From Phragmites australis (Eukaryota; Streptophyta; Magnoliopsida; Poales; Poaceae): a DNA stretch of 64,000 nucleotides. The stretch is from NCBI RefSeq assembly GCF_958298935.1, contig NC_084928.1, forward strand, positions 20,553,501-20,617,500, written 5' to 3'. Both the position numbers and the translations under genes were made by a program. Positions 11,706 to 23,099 of this stretch are shown piece after piece; within the stretch, counting starts at the first letter, position 1, and each line of letters begins with the position of its first letter. A model generated the notes under the pieces. The model saw nothing but the letters and a program-made list of their open reading frames with translations. It searched no databases and was not told where the DNA came from.

Positions 11706-13208
11706 GTGCAAACACCTTTTAATCAAATCATAGTATATAATGTTCCGCCTATACCGCCACAAGGATCGAGAATCTCTTATGGACCGATACCTGAACAAAA
11801 TTTTACTACACCACTTCCTATCACTTCTTATGTGCCGAATGTGTCTACACCGCCGTTTGAGCCAATAGCTAGCCCTAATCGGATTGTGGCTGATTACACC
11901 AAAATCATGCGAGAACAAGTAGCTAATGTGCAAAGAGATCAATTCGGCTTAGAGGTTAGGAGAAAAACCCGTGCATACCAAAAGTCATATCCTGAGCACT
12001 ATGACACAATACCATATCCCCGTGGTTTTAAGGTTTTTGATTTTATAAAATTTACTAGGGAGGATAATAGAACAACTAGGGAGCATGTGGGTCAATTTCT
12101 TGCACAATTATGTGAAGCTAGTTCCAATGATGTACTGAAAATTAGATTATTTCCTTTGTCATTGTCTGGAACTACTTTTACTTGGATTACATCTCTTGCT
12201 CCTAATTCTGTACATGTGTGGTCTCAATTAAAAGAAAAGTTTCATGAATATTTTTATAGTGCTAATACTGAATTGAGGTTCTCACATTTAATGTTGGTTA
12301 AACAAAAATACAATGAATTCGTTGCTGATTATATTAGGTCGGTGCCATGACCATGAATGCCTCCTCCAATGCCTCTTCCTCTTTGCTCAACTTGGGGCTG
12401 TGACGGTATGTGGATTCCTCCTCCTCTTATGCAATTTCCTCCATTTCATCCAGGACAGATAGCACCACATGGGCCAGTTTTTGATAGAATATCATGTGTC
12501 CACAACTGATTGGGGCATAAAGATTTGTCTAGTGATGTTCAACATGCTAAAAATGTGAAGAAAGTATATCGGGTCAAGAAGAGTGGAGTTTCTATTCAAA
12601 ATTCAGATTCTAATGTTGATGAAAAGAGGACCACTGCTACTGATATTATTAAGATTGGATCAATAAAAGTAGTAACCAAAGAGCTTAGTAAATTAGTTGA
12701 TTATGGTGATTCCAAAGGCTAATAATCATGAAGCAAGTGGTAGCAAGCCACTTTCTAAATATCTACAGTCGAGTGGTATCCCTCCGGCTTATTTCATACA
12801 AAGAAGAGAAGATTGCAGCAGCTTCGCAAGCAAGAATTAATGGAACAACAAGCTAAAAAATTGCGGGATGATGCTTTCAATGAAGTTAAACCTATGCAAC
12901 CCGTGAAGCAAGTATGGAAACCAAAATTAGATGTAATGACAGCTCCTACAACAACCCCATTTACCAATAACAACACCGGTGCCTATGCAAGAAGACAAGG
13001 AACATGAGGAATTAGTTGATTATGGTGATTCATCGGTGCATATTAATGATGCTTCACCTACCGAAGGTATGGATGTCAATATGGTTTTTATGTTACCTTC
13101 GGAATTTCGTGATATGGATGAAGATGAAGTGACTCAATTAGATTTGAGACCAAAAGAAGCTATTTTTGAGAAGCCAAAGGCGACAGATCGACATTTGAAG
13201 CCATTATA
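11706..13208 (+). pseudogene. Gypsy gag (retrotransposon gag domain)
   Basis: The longest clean frame, 11706-12350 (214 residues), contains the conserved gag block from about residue 97: YPRGFKVFDFIKF, then AQLCEAS, LKIRLFPLSLSGTTFTWI and WSQLKEKFHEYF. Further fragments in shifted frames (12510-12722, 12813-13208) continue towards the protease and include low-complexity linker sequence. The frame shifts between pieces and the run-up to 11706 has stops, so no functional Gag can be made. Confidence 0.85.
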
Positions 13209-13520
13209 AGTTAATTGCCATATTAATGGGAAACCGATTTCAAGAATGCTTGTGGATGGTGGAGCTGCAGTAAATTTGATGCCTTATTTAATTATCAAGA
13301 AGCTTGGTAGAGGTCATAATGAGTTAATGAAGACCAATTTAGTGCTCAATGGATTTGCGAGTGATTCTAATTAGGCCAAAGGTGTTATCTTTATGGAACT
13401 TACTATTGGAAGCAATACATTATTCACCACTTTCTTCATCGTGGAGGTACAAGGTAACTATAGTGTGATTCTTGGAGTGATTGGATTCATGCAAATAATT
13501 GCATTCCTTCTACCTTGCAC
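13209..13520 (+). pseudogene. Gypsy aspartic protease remnant
   Basis: Translation shows INGKPISRMLVDGGAAVNLM followed by ILGVIGFM. The DGG in place of DTG/DSG at the active site is usual for this Gypsy group. A stop interrupts the middle (SDSN then stop), so it is inactive. Confidence 0.7.
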
Positions 13521-14009
13521 AAATTTTTAATTCAATGGATGGATGATGATGTGGAAATTATAGATGCGGATATTTTTGCCCATGTTGCTTTGGCCGATGT
13601 TTCGGTTGATTGGAGATATTGCAATACTAAGTGCTTATCAGATCTTGATTTTTCTATTATAATTTTCTTATTGTCTTCAAGGATGGATTTGCACTCGTGG
13701 TTGTAAAATTGACTTATTATAATCGGCTCAATAATGTAATGTATCAATGAGTAGAGATAAGAATTTAGAATGGCTACAAAAGCGTATAGAGCAATATCGG
13801 TCAAATAAGAATGATATTTGTGACGCTATTGAATATTTAGATGAGTTAGCTAAGTTAGGTCAAGGTTTCTTGTCAGCCGATCCATTAGAAGAGGTTGACA
13901 TAGGTGATGATAATATTCCAAGACCGATGTTTGTAAACAAAAACATGGAAGCCGGTTACAAGGCTAAAGTAATAGAGTTGCTTAAAGAATATATTGATTA
14001 TTTTGCTTG

Positions 14010-15330
14010 AGAATATCATGAGATGCCAGAACTTAACCGGTAGTTGGTGGAACATCAGTTGCCTATTAAAGTGAGATTTAGGCCTTATAAGTAGCCACCT
14101 AGGAGATTCAATCCTAATATGTATGACCAGGTTAAAGAGGAAATAGACCGATTGTTGAAAACTGGATTTATAAGATCTTTCAGGTATGCGGATTGGATTT
14201 CTAACATCATCCCGGTTGAGAAGAAGAGTAGCGGTAAGTTGTGAGCTTTCATTGATTTTAGAGATTTAAATAAAGCTACTCCTGAAGATGAATATCCTAT
14301 GCCTATAACTGACATATTAATTAATGATGCTTTAGGACAATAAATAATAAGTTTTCTTGATGGTAACGCTGGCTATCATCAAATTTTTATGTCTAAAATG
14401 GCTTTTTGTTGTCCTGGTTTTGTTGGTTTATTTGAGTGGGTTGTTATGACATTTAGGTTGAAAAATGCCAGTGCTACTTATCAAAGAGCTATGAATTTAA
14501 TTTTGCATGATTTGCTTGGTGTGATATTATAAGTATATATTGATGATATAGTTGTTAAATTGGATGACAATGATTCTCATTTGGCCGATTTATGTTTAGC
14601 TTTTGAAAGGATGCATCGGTATGGTCTGAAAATGAATCCACTCAAATGTGCTTTTGGTGTGTTGGCTGAAAAGTTTTTAGGTTTTATAATATATAAGAAG
14701 GGCTTAGAGATAGATTCTAATAAAATAGAAGCTATACAAAAGGTTCAAGCATCTACATGTAAAAGGGATATGTAGAAATTTTTAGGCAAGGTCAATTATT
14801 TGAGAAGATTTATATCTAACTTGTTCATGAAAATTAGTGCTTTTACACCTACACTTCGGTTGAAAAATGAGACCGAGTTCACTTAGGGGCAGAGCAATAG
14901 CTTGTATTTGATAAAATCAAGAAATATTTGTGTACTCCTCTGGTGCTTTGGGCACCTAAAGCCAGATAACCATTTTGGCTATTTATTACTGCGTGAGAGG
15001 ATGTGATTGGTGTTGTTTTGGTACAAGAAATTGATGGTAAAGAACACACAATTACTTACTTAGCTAATGTCTCTTGAAAGCAAAGACATGGTATGTCTGT
15101 ATTGAAAAATTATGCTTATCGATATATTATGTTTGCACAAAGTTAAGCCATTATTTGTTATCTAGTACTTGTGTAGTAACATGTCAAGCCGATGTGGTTA
15201 AATGTATATTGCAAAAGCTAATTTTAAGTGGTAGAATTGGTAAATAGTCTTATGCACTTATAGAATATGATTTAGCTTATGAATCTTTAAAATCTATGAA
15301 AGACCAAATCGTGGTTAATTTTATATGATT
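14010..15330 (+). pseudogene. Gypsy reverse transcriptase and ribonuclease H
   Basis: The region contains RT blocks FIDFRDLNKATP (near 14250), SFLDGNAGYHQI (near 14350) and the catalytic YIDDIVVK (near 14538), followed by an RNase H stretch. At least seven in-frame stops occur, many at positions where relatives have Gln, Arg or Trp, including the Gln of the YKQPPRR-type motif near 14091. This pattern fits C-to-T decay of methylated DNA. Confidence 0.85.
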
Positions 15331-15381
15331 TAGCTTATGAATCTTTAAAATCTATGAAAGACCAAATCGTGGTTAATTTTA
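15266..15381. repeat. 58-bp tandem duplication within the Gypsy pol
   Basis: 15266-15323 is repeated, without differences that I can see, at 15324-15381. Identity in an otherwise decayed element means the duplication arose after most of the decay. Confidence 0.9.
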
Positions 15382-15800
15382 TTGTTGACCATCGGATTAA
15401 TGATAAGCATGATTTAGGAGTCGGCTATATATCTATTAAAATATGGAAACTTTATTTAAATGGTTCGGCTTGTGGAGTTGGACAAGGTGATGATCTTGTT
15501 TTTGTGTCACCTAGAGGTGCTGTTTTTGAAACATCTTATCGTATAGAATATTTTTGTATCAATAATCAAGCCGAATATGAAGTTCTCTTGTTAGGATTCA
15601 AAATTCTAAGGTCAATGGGTGTAGAGAATATATAAACTTTTGGTGATTCATTGCTAGTTTTGGATCACTAAATAGCTATCTTGGTAAGTATCTAGATGTT
15701 ATTACTGTTTTGGATGATTTTGCTATTAAGCATGTGTCTAAAGATGATAATTTTAGAGCTAATGATTTAGCACAGCAAGCATCTAATTATAAAGTTAATA
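15382..15800 (+). pseudogene. Plant-type RNase-H-like domain of the Gypsy element
   Basis: Fragments LYLNGSACGVGQG, NNQAEYEVLLLG and ENI-stop-TFGDSLLV look like the additional RNase H (aRNH) module that Tat-lineage elements carry after the canonical one. It is interrupted by stops. Assignment as aRNH rather than the ordinary RNase H is inference. Confidence 0.55.
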
Positions 15801-16029
15801 GAGGTAAATTTTTTTGATTGAAAGACTGATGCTTGAAAGTGTTGATCATTGTATGGCCGAATGTGAATTTTTGGGTTCGCTTGTGTCTTCTTCATCGAAA
15901 GAAAAGGTTGAAGGTGCTGAATATAAAGATTGATTATTTGAAGGATCCAAGTAAGAGTGTTGATAGAAAGATTCAGCGGCAAGTTTTCAAATATACATTG
16001 TTGAATGATAATTTGTATCGCTGAACAAT

Positions 16030-17170
16030 GGATGGTGTGCTTCTTAAGTGCTTGGATTTGGATCAAGCAAAAGTTTGTATGGGTGAGGTGCATGAAGGCA
16101 TACGTGACACACATAAATCAGCACGTAAAATGAAGTGGTTGTTGAAAAGAGCCAAATTTTATTGGCATACTATGCTTAATGATTACTTTAGGTATTATAA
16201 ATGATGTGATCGATGTCAGAAATTTGGTGATATTCAATAAGTTCTTGCTGCTATAATACATTCTATTATCAAACTATGACCGTTTTGAGGTTGAGGCTTG
16301 GATTTCATTGGCCAAATACATCCTCCATCATCTAAAGGTCATTGCTTCATCTTAGTTGCCACGGATTACTTCACTAAATAGGCTGAAGCTATTCCTCTCA
16401 AGAACATAACAAAAGGAGGTAATTGACTTTGTTTTGGAGTATATTGTTCATAGATTCGACATTCCGCAAACTTTAACTACGGATCAAGATACTTTATTCA
16501 TGTCACATCAGGTACGTGAATTTGCCAAGTTATTAAAAATTAAGTTTCTTAATTCATCTCCATATTATGCTCAAACCAATGGTCAGGCAGAGTCTAGTAA
16601 TAAAATTTTGACTTAGCTGCATCCTATATAGGTGAATCCATGGAAGGTCATATTTGAATTAAGCTTATCAAGAAGAAAATATATGAACATCCTAGAATGT
16701 GGCATGAGGTTCTATAGGAGGATTTATGGGCATATCATATATCTAGACATGGTGCCACTAAAGTAACGCTGTATGAACTTACTTATAGACAAGAAGATGT
16801 TTTACCTATTGAAGTAAATCATAATGCTTTAAGGTTGGATGAGTAGAATAACCTATCGGTTGTGGACTATTATGATCTAATGATAGACATGATTGATGAA
16901 GTGATAGATGAATAGCTGAAGGCTTTGAGGGAGATCGAAAGGGACAAATTAAGGGTAGCCAAAGCTTACAACAAGAAGGTAAATGCAAAGTCATTTCAGA
17001 ATGGATATCTTGTGTGGAAGACTATTTTGCCTATTGGATCGAATGATAACAAGTTTGGCAAATGGTTTCCAAGTTGGAAAGGTCCATACAAAGTTGTAAG
17101 TATCATTTCTGAAAATTCTTATTTGCTATAAGGTTTGCAAGGGGAAAATTTGCCTAAAGCTCTTAACAGA
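16030..17170 (+). pseudogene. Gypsy integrase
   Basis: Visible pieces are an HHCC-like zinc-binding region (CDRCQKFGD near 16210), LDFIGQIHPPSSKGHCFI near 16300, ATDYFTK, then SSPYYAQTNGQAESSNK near 16555 and a chromo-less C-terminus with WKGPYKVV near 17080. Multiple stops and frameshifts are present. Confidence 0.8.
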
Positions 17171-17371
17171 TGATACTTGAAGAAATTATATCCTAGTGTG
17201 TGGCAAGATGCTTGAGGCAATATGATCTATGTATTCGTTACCATTGTCCTAAGGAATATTCATGGCCCATGTCTTGATTATCGCCCTAAGAAAGTTAGAA
17301 GGGGAGATAATATGTTTTTTGGCACGCAAGTTTTACCAAAAAAGAAGAGGGCATATGTTGATGACCAAAAT

Positions 17372-18144
17372 TGATATAGAGTGAAGAATTTCGGAGTTGG
17401 GAAATTCAACAAGCCGGAACATCCGATTTTGGATCAGAACTTCTGGTTAAGTTTTTACTCGAATATCCAGTTTTGGATTGGAACTTTCGGTTAAATATTT
17501 TTTGTCCAACCTGAGAACCTCATTCCAGGGAAGAATCGGATATTCCAGCATGGTCGGAATTTTTGGTTTAGGGTCGGAACTTCTGAGTTAATTATTCTAG
17601 TTCAAACCGAGAACCTAATTCTGGGGATAATCGAATATTCCGGCATGACCAGAACTTCTGATCGGGAACCGAAACTTTCGATTCGAGTTGGATCCGAGAT
17701 TTTAGAAAGGGATATTGTTGGATTTGAATGGGAGTTTTGATAGATTCTGACTCAAAATGGGGCAAGACCATATCTCCCTATAAATATAAAGGGCCATAGC
17801 AGATTGAATATGACAAATGTCCTATCGAATAAATTTAATTTACTTTTATTTCTCTTTTATCCCTTTTACCCTAATTCGCTTTTCCAACCTACTTTGCTTC
17901 TTGTTCTTGATCTCTACGGCTAAGGATAAGCCGCCGGCCATCTACGCTCTGACAGAATCCCTCTCAAGTGTGGGTGACGATGAAGGTTAACGGCATGGGG
18001 CCACGGCGACGGTGCTACCCGCTGAGCACTCAGATCGGAACTTCCGATCGGGAGGCCGGAACTTTCGGTTTTTCTAGGGAGCTTCAATCCAATTTGCACA
18101 CGAGGTGCTTAATGTATTTGGTGTGACAACTTTTCACGTCAACA
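17372..18144 (+). repeat. Right LTR of the Gypsy element
   Basis: 773 bp. It keeps the 110-bp block lost from the left LTR and is followed directly by GTTAT. A purine-rich tract, AAAAAAGAAGAGGGC (about 17338-17352), lies 20 bp upstream and may be the polypurine tract. Confidence 0.9.
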
Positions 18145-18350
18145 GTTATATGAGCCTATCATCGTGGATCAACAGCTCTGCTTGCCAAGCAGGAAGCCAG
18201 AACCTTGGCCTTGCAAGGTCAAAAACTTGGCAACCACTAACATAAGGATTTCCCCATTCTCTAGTAAGAAAATTAACAAACCCTCATTTCACATGGCAGG
18301 AAAAAATAGACTCAATCAAAAGCTCATGAAGGATAGCGCCATTCAAGAGT

Positions 18351-18542
18351 TCAGAAATCGCAGAGGACCTCCGTGTTCATCGTCGTAATCGGTGGTCGAT
18401 TAGGGTACCCTGTTGAGCATGAGAAAATGGAAGGGCTCTGAAACTCCATGTGCAGAGAAACTGGAAGGTGACTAGTGAGTACTGAGTCTGACTAGTGTGT
18501 ATCCTCATCTCATTGCCGGAGGCTATTTATAGAGGGAAGGGG
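18351..18542 (-). promoter_or_regulatory. Possible minus-strand promoter and short ORF next to the Gypsy insertion
   Basis: Read on the minus strand, CTATAAATAG (18542-18533) is a good TATA box. About 85 bp downstream an ATG opens a 32-codon frame (18449-18351, beginning MEFQSPSIFS). The downstream sequence then runs into the Gypsy element, whose target duplication lies at 18145, and resumes beyond it at 10349. The short frame has no recognised domain. This could be the 5' end of a host gene or noncoding RNA split by the retrotransposon. Confidence 0.3.
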
Positions 18543-19368
18543 TCATTAGTGCTAATGGCAACTCTATTTGTTTGCTTAGAGTATAACTGATTTTATTAGC
18601 TTGACACTGGAATCATGTATCTGTCAGTCATTGATACTGTGAAGTGAATCTCTGTCATCCAAATGAATGTGACAAAAGGTCACACTGACTCACTGGTAGT
18701 CTAATACATCCAGGTCTACAGATAGGTGGTATCACATTGCAGTTGCTGTGGATCATATGAACCTACCTAAGAAGGAATATATGCCCATGCCAAATGCAAA
18801 TGCTTCATTCAGAATGCTGTCACTGAGATATCTATACGCAGAGACAAGGTAGCTGGACTGCAAGTCTGCAATACATGACGAGACCAGATCTGAAAACAGT
18901 AGGCTACACGCTCTGATCGATCTGATTTCACGGAGTAGGTGCACACCTCTGCTTTGATTAATTATGTGCACCGTGGACTGCAAGATTCCCTGAATTTCTC
19001 GAGATTTTCAATCGGCCGTCGTAATTTGGATACCCAACTAAGCTTTTCAGCTAGCAAAGGGCTAGCGACTGTTGTGGCGGCCAATAGCTTTCAGCTGAAT
19101 TCGCTCCAAATTTGACGGATTTACAGGAGCACAAGCATCAGAGTCATAAAGAGACTAATCTATCAAAGTTACAGCTCGTTCTGTTTGACGCTGACTGAAA
19201 TTTCCAGATCTATCAAGTATACCAACTGAATTTTACAGTTGAGCAAGAGTATACTGTAGCCAAATGAAGTGTTACTGGATCAGCTCTGCTGATATGGTAG
19301 TAGGTAGGCTGACGCGCTCCGCTGCGCCCTCTGCAACCCGTAATGCCGTATAAGTGTCACTAACATTT

Positions 19369-19512
19369 CACGGTTGCTTATTATATGTGAGGCAGAATAA
19401 TGGTCTTGCTGTAAACTGCCGTAATGCCGTAATGCCGTATAAGGCACGACTGCCACGGTTGCTTATTATATGTGACGCAGAAGAATGGTCTTGCTGTAAA
19501 CTGCCGTAATGT
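19369..19512. repeat. ~58-bp direct repeat, 85-bp period
   Basis: The block starting CACGGTTGCTTATTATATG occurs at 19369 and 19454 with few differences. The intervening stretch is made of reiterated CCGTAATG. Confidence 0.85.
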
Positions 19513-19749
19513 TGAAATAACGGGACATAAACATAAACACATATATGAAAAAAGTGACAATTATACTAATCATGTCTCTGAAAATTTTAAAAAAGAGAAC
19601 ATAACCACGGACCTAGAAGCGTGCACATAATTCAGGGTCTGGGCCACAAAATAATCATTCAAATAAAAATGGCCGGCATAGAAAATATTGCGCAAATAAC
19701 ATGAACTTTGGGCCTCATGAACAAATATGGCGGTGCCATGAATCATCCA

Positions 19750-19900
19750 GAATTTCCAAAACGTCAGGGGTGCACACGACAAACAGACAAAAAGCTACGT
19801 GTAATTACCATAAACTCGAATCATGTGGAATTTCCAAAACTTTAGGGGTGCACACAAAAAACAGACAAAAAGCTATGTGTGAGTACCATAAACTCCGGGC
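19750..19900. repeat. 78-bp tandem repeat, two copies
   Basis: GAATTTCCAAAAC begins at 19750 and 19828. Both copies continue through AGGGGTGCACAC, AAACAGACAAAAAGCTA and ACCATAAACTC. Confidence 0.85.
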
Positions 19901-20217
19901 CTTAAACACAGAACCTGCAACAACTGGAAAGTTATTGTGCAGATAGAAGTAGCCTAGGGGGCTAATGCGCAAAATTGTAAACATGATAAATTATTCACAA
20001 AATAATAAGTAAAAGAGGGTTTAATTGGAGAAAATGCTTGACTTACTTTTTTTTAGGTAAAATAGGACGTACGCACACTATACTCATACTATACGCATAC
20101 ACACACATGTACGTCCACATACTTAAGAAATTGGGAGTTTCTAGATCTTATGTGCACAGAAATATCAATATCACTGAACACGTAGGCGTATATATCCAGA
20201 CTCAACTGGACACGGAT

Positions 20218-20715
20218 TAGTGGTGGACCTAGGATTTATTGGTTGGGTATTAAGCGCAAAAAAATTGTTCTATCTAAAATAGAAATAGTTCATAATATCT
20301 TAAATTAGAATACAAATGGTCCAAATAGTCTAAATTATCAAATATATAAAGAAAATTACAATTCAACTTTGCGTTTCTTCGTAGCTTGGAACCGATTTAT
20401 AATATCAGTATTCTTGGTTTGGATAAAAAATTCACGCTCCAAAAAGATAACCAAACAATCATTCAAATATTGATCACTATTCTATTTCTCAGCTTATTCT
20501 TCATATAATTCATCGAAGAAAAGACACTCTTAACACTAGCAGTTGCCACAGAAAGAAGTAACACTAATTTAAGAAGCTCGTACATAATATCATAGTTGAG
20601 ATGCTTCTTTGTTTCAACAAGCATAATGGATAGCATAAAGGGAACATAGCGTGATCTAAACACGGAGGCCAAGAAAAAATATACCAGATTGAGAGAGACT
20701 AGGAGAAAGAAAGGA
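20218..20715 (-). pseudogene. hAT transposase 3' fragment with terminal end
   Basis: Minus-strand translation gives LVLLLSVATASVKSVFSSM followed by KNKLRNR, then after a stop CLVIFLEREFF and IINRFQ. This is the hAT dimerisation C-terminus of the TTF-type zinc-finger transposases. Just beyond its end TAGTGGTGGACCTAGGATTT (20218-20237) has the look of a hAT terminal inverted repeat. Only the last ~100 codons survive; the element is truncated on the right. Confidence 0.75.
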
Positions 20716-21128
20716 CATTCGGTACTTGTAGCTTTTTAGCCTAGATGAGCAGGTCCTTGACCATCGCAGATTTAATGTCAAGGACTTGGTGGAGCTCAGA
20801 AGGCTCCAGCAGTCCGACTCCACGCCTTCGGGCTCCGACCTTCACCGTAGCACCACTCCAGCCTGCAGCCAATAGAGTAGGCGAGAAGCTCCAGCCTCCA
20901 GCTCGGCGCAACGAGAGTAATTGGGGATCAGAGTAACGAGAGAGCCGAGAGCTCCGGCCTCGTTATGCTGGCCGCTGGGTGATGGATGGCCAGTGGCCAC
21001 AATGGGCTTTTGTCTCTTGGCCTGGCTGCTAGCTAATTCAGCCCAACTCACTTTGCCCTGGTTGGTAGCTTTTGGCCTGGCTGGTAGTATATGTATGCAT
21101 GTATAGTTTCTATATACTAGATTTTTTT
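20716..21128. other. Spacer, GC-moderate, nothing recognised
   Basis: Opposed short open frames with Ala/Ser/Pro bias and no motif; judged noncoding. Confidence 0.4.
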
Positions 21129-21235
21129 GAAAAAAAATTAGGTATTCAGGTGAATACCCTTGCACCGCCCAGCAAAGCTTGAACGCAAGTGAGTAGGTGC
21201 TACAACCAACGACCCTACCACCGAGCTCTTGCTGA
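21129..21235 (-). mobile_element. tRNA-derived SINE
   Basis: On the minus strand the 5' part GAGCTCGGTGGTAGGGTCG (21228-21210) is a tRNA-like A box and GCGTTCAAGCTT (21186-21175) a degenerate B box about 25 bp on. The 3' end is TACCTAATTTTTTTT. Such T-ended short tRNA-related elements are typical grass SINEs. Target duplications are not clear. Confidence 0.6.
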
Positions 21236-22040
21236 ATTCCTGGTTTAGACCAACAAGATGATAGGCCCATTTCATTTTCGAGTTCCGTTTTTTAGAAATT
21301 AGTTACTGGCCCTTATATTGGGCCTCTTAGCCCAATAAGTTGCAGCCCAAAATTGGTTCGACCCGTTTCATTTTCGGGTTTACCATTTTTTGAGTTTATT
21401 TTTGGGGCCTTGTATTGGTTTAGATATTGGGCCTTCGAGTTTGATCTCCACCAAACCGAAGACTTTTTTATTTTTATAAAAATAAAAATTGTAAAAATAG
21501 GTGTTCATTTGAATTTTTTTAACAGAACTAGGCTACTATCACCCATTTTTCGATAGTCTTCTAATGGACGATAGGTTTAAAAAATAAATTTGTCATTTTT
21601 CCAACCGACAACATGTTTAAAAATAAAAAATATCGCATTCCATTGCTTTCAAAATTCAAAATACTATCAAAATAGTCATGAAAAATTCTAAAAACAATTA
21701 GTGTTACAAAGGATACCATGATCTAGCTCTCTAAAAAATTTCAACTCAAACAATTATTTGTGCAATGAAAAACCAAAAAGACAAATTTTATTGTAAAAAA
21801 GACAAATATAATATGTGAATGTTCTCGAAGATATCTGGAGTTGAAGCTTGGCTTTGCTTAAATTTGTTTGAAGAGAACAATGAAAATGTGGTAACTAGAA
21901 AACTTGGTCATCTTTATCGACGTAGACGATGATTTGGTCTGATAACCACATTTGTTCTTTTTTTCTTACGGGTGTAAGTCAGTTATTGTAGTCATTCTTA
22001 ATACACAACAACTAAGAGGTCATGCGGTAAAAATCGTTCA
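21236..22040. other. AT-rich spacer upstream of the RPL31 promoter
   Basis: It contains two imperfect copies of a block with TTTCATTTTCG and TATTGGGCCT (about 21270-21330 and 21362-21435). GGGCC/GGCCC strings recur. No coding signal. Confidence 0.4.
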
Positions 22041-22365
22041 AAATAGTGAGATGAACTCCCACATGTATCAAAAGTATAGCACCATGATCTTCAATTAACC
22101 ATAGGAAAACAAAAGACATAGCACATTGCTAACTTGTCCATTCCAGAGATGTTACAGTCTTGCGGACTGCACAATAAGTAGTGAGGGTCAATAGGGGTGA
22201 GTCTCAAGACGTTTCCCCGGAGTGTACACGTAGATTTGGGTGTACGCTTCAATATGAGGAAAACGTAGTTCACGTCGCTAGCCGCCAAGCAATTGCTCAG
22301 ATGATGGGCCTCCAAACGCCTATATTCAGGCCGAAACGGCCCGGCCCAACACAAGAGCACGAGCG
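22041..22365 (+). promoter_or_regulatory. Displaced RPL31 promoter with site II motifs
   Basis: This lies directly left of the 19-kb MULE and, once the insertion is removed, directly upstream of the RPL31 5' UTR at 41362. TGGGCC (22305-22310) and GGCCCA (22343-22348) are the site II elements typical of plant ribosomal-protein promoters; a telo-box-like AGGGTTT is in the 5' UTR on the other side (near 41401). The role is inferred from position and motifs. Confidence 0.6.
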
Positions 22366-22375
22366 TTGATATAAC
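22366..22375. other. Left 10-bp target duplication of the large MULE
   Basis: TTGATATAAC, identical to 41352-41361. Confidence 0.85.
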
Positions 22376-22660
22376 GAGTTTTTTATTTTTATATTTTTTA
22401 ATCTAATATTTAAATAAATAAATTCCTGAGGGCAATATTGTAGAAATAGATGTATACCGTTCCCTGAAAGGACTGCAACTCTTTAAGAGTGCGGTTAAGT
22501 TACCATGGTGACATCGTCACCCCTTAACACTCTCTCAGAGAGTGATAGGACCCTTCTCCATGCCCACCCCCGTTACCGCCCTCTTAGAGGGTAGGTAGGG
22601 TCCTCCCCCTCGCCCGCCCCCTTTGCCGCCTTCTCAGGGAGCGGTGAGCCACCGTTTGGA
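22376..22660. repeat. Left TIR region of the large MULE
   Basis: Pairs with 41150-41351. The left copy is longer because of extra CTCTCAGAGAGTG / CCGCCCTCTTAGAGGG hairpin-like units (about 22530-22660). Confidence 0.75.
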
Positions 22661-23099
22661 AATTTGTTTTTTATTTTAACTTTTGTATATGTCAATTTGA
22701 AAAATAGTGCATATTTATTCAGTGAAAAATGTTAGTTGTTGATATTTTGGAAATTTTGAATTGAAACAGTCAAAAAGTGGTCAAAACGGCATCACAGAAT
22801 AGTTACTTTTTGAAAAAAAATTTATCGATGTAAATTTGTCGATATTTGTTTATTTATTTAATGAAAAATTGTATGAGTAATTTTTAGTGACGTAATGTTT
22901 GGAGGATATAAAATCTAATTTTTAAACAATTGTAGTTGTGAAGCACTATTAGTATAATATCCGGCACGGAGGTTACATACGGTGTCAAATATTACATGGG
23001 ACCCTTATCATAAAGACACGATGACAAAAAATATTGGCATGTACGGTAGGCCTAAAGACTAACCTAATAGCGTGACACTGCTAATTCTAACATGTCTTA
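22661..23099. other. AT-rich MULE subterminal region
   Basis: No gene. The part near 22970-23060 (GGAGGTTACATA, CATGTACGGTAGGCCTAAAGA) is related to 28697-28760 in the nested MULE, where it follows the 3' end of an accessory gene. Confidence 0.5.

Larger units (their letters stand above)
10350..18144 (+). mobile_element. Complete but inactive Tat-like Ty3/Gypsy retrotransposon
   Basis: Direct LTRs at 10350-11014 and 17372-18144 both start TGATATAGAGTGAAG and end TCAACA. They are bracketed by a perfect GTTAT duplication (10345-10349 and 18145-18149). The interior carries gag, protease, reverse transcriptase, ribonuclease H, an RNase-H-like segment and integrase in Gypsy order on the plus strand, all interrupted by stops and frameshifts. 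The primer site TGGTGACTCCGTTGGGGA (11022-11039) matches the type used by Tat-lineage elements. The left LTR lacks about 110 bp that the right LTR keeps (17884-17993 region), so it suffered an internal deletion. The element inserted into otherwise unique sequence. Confidence 0.92.
18543..20217. other. Gene-poor spacer with two local direct repeats
   Basis: No genes were recognised. Two direct repeats are listed separately. A run of CA/TA-rich sequence lies near 20075-20110. Confidence 0.5.
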
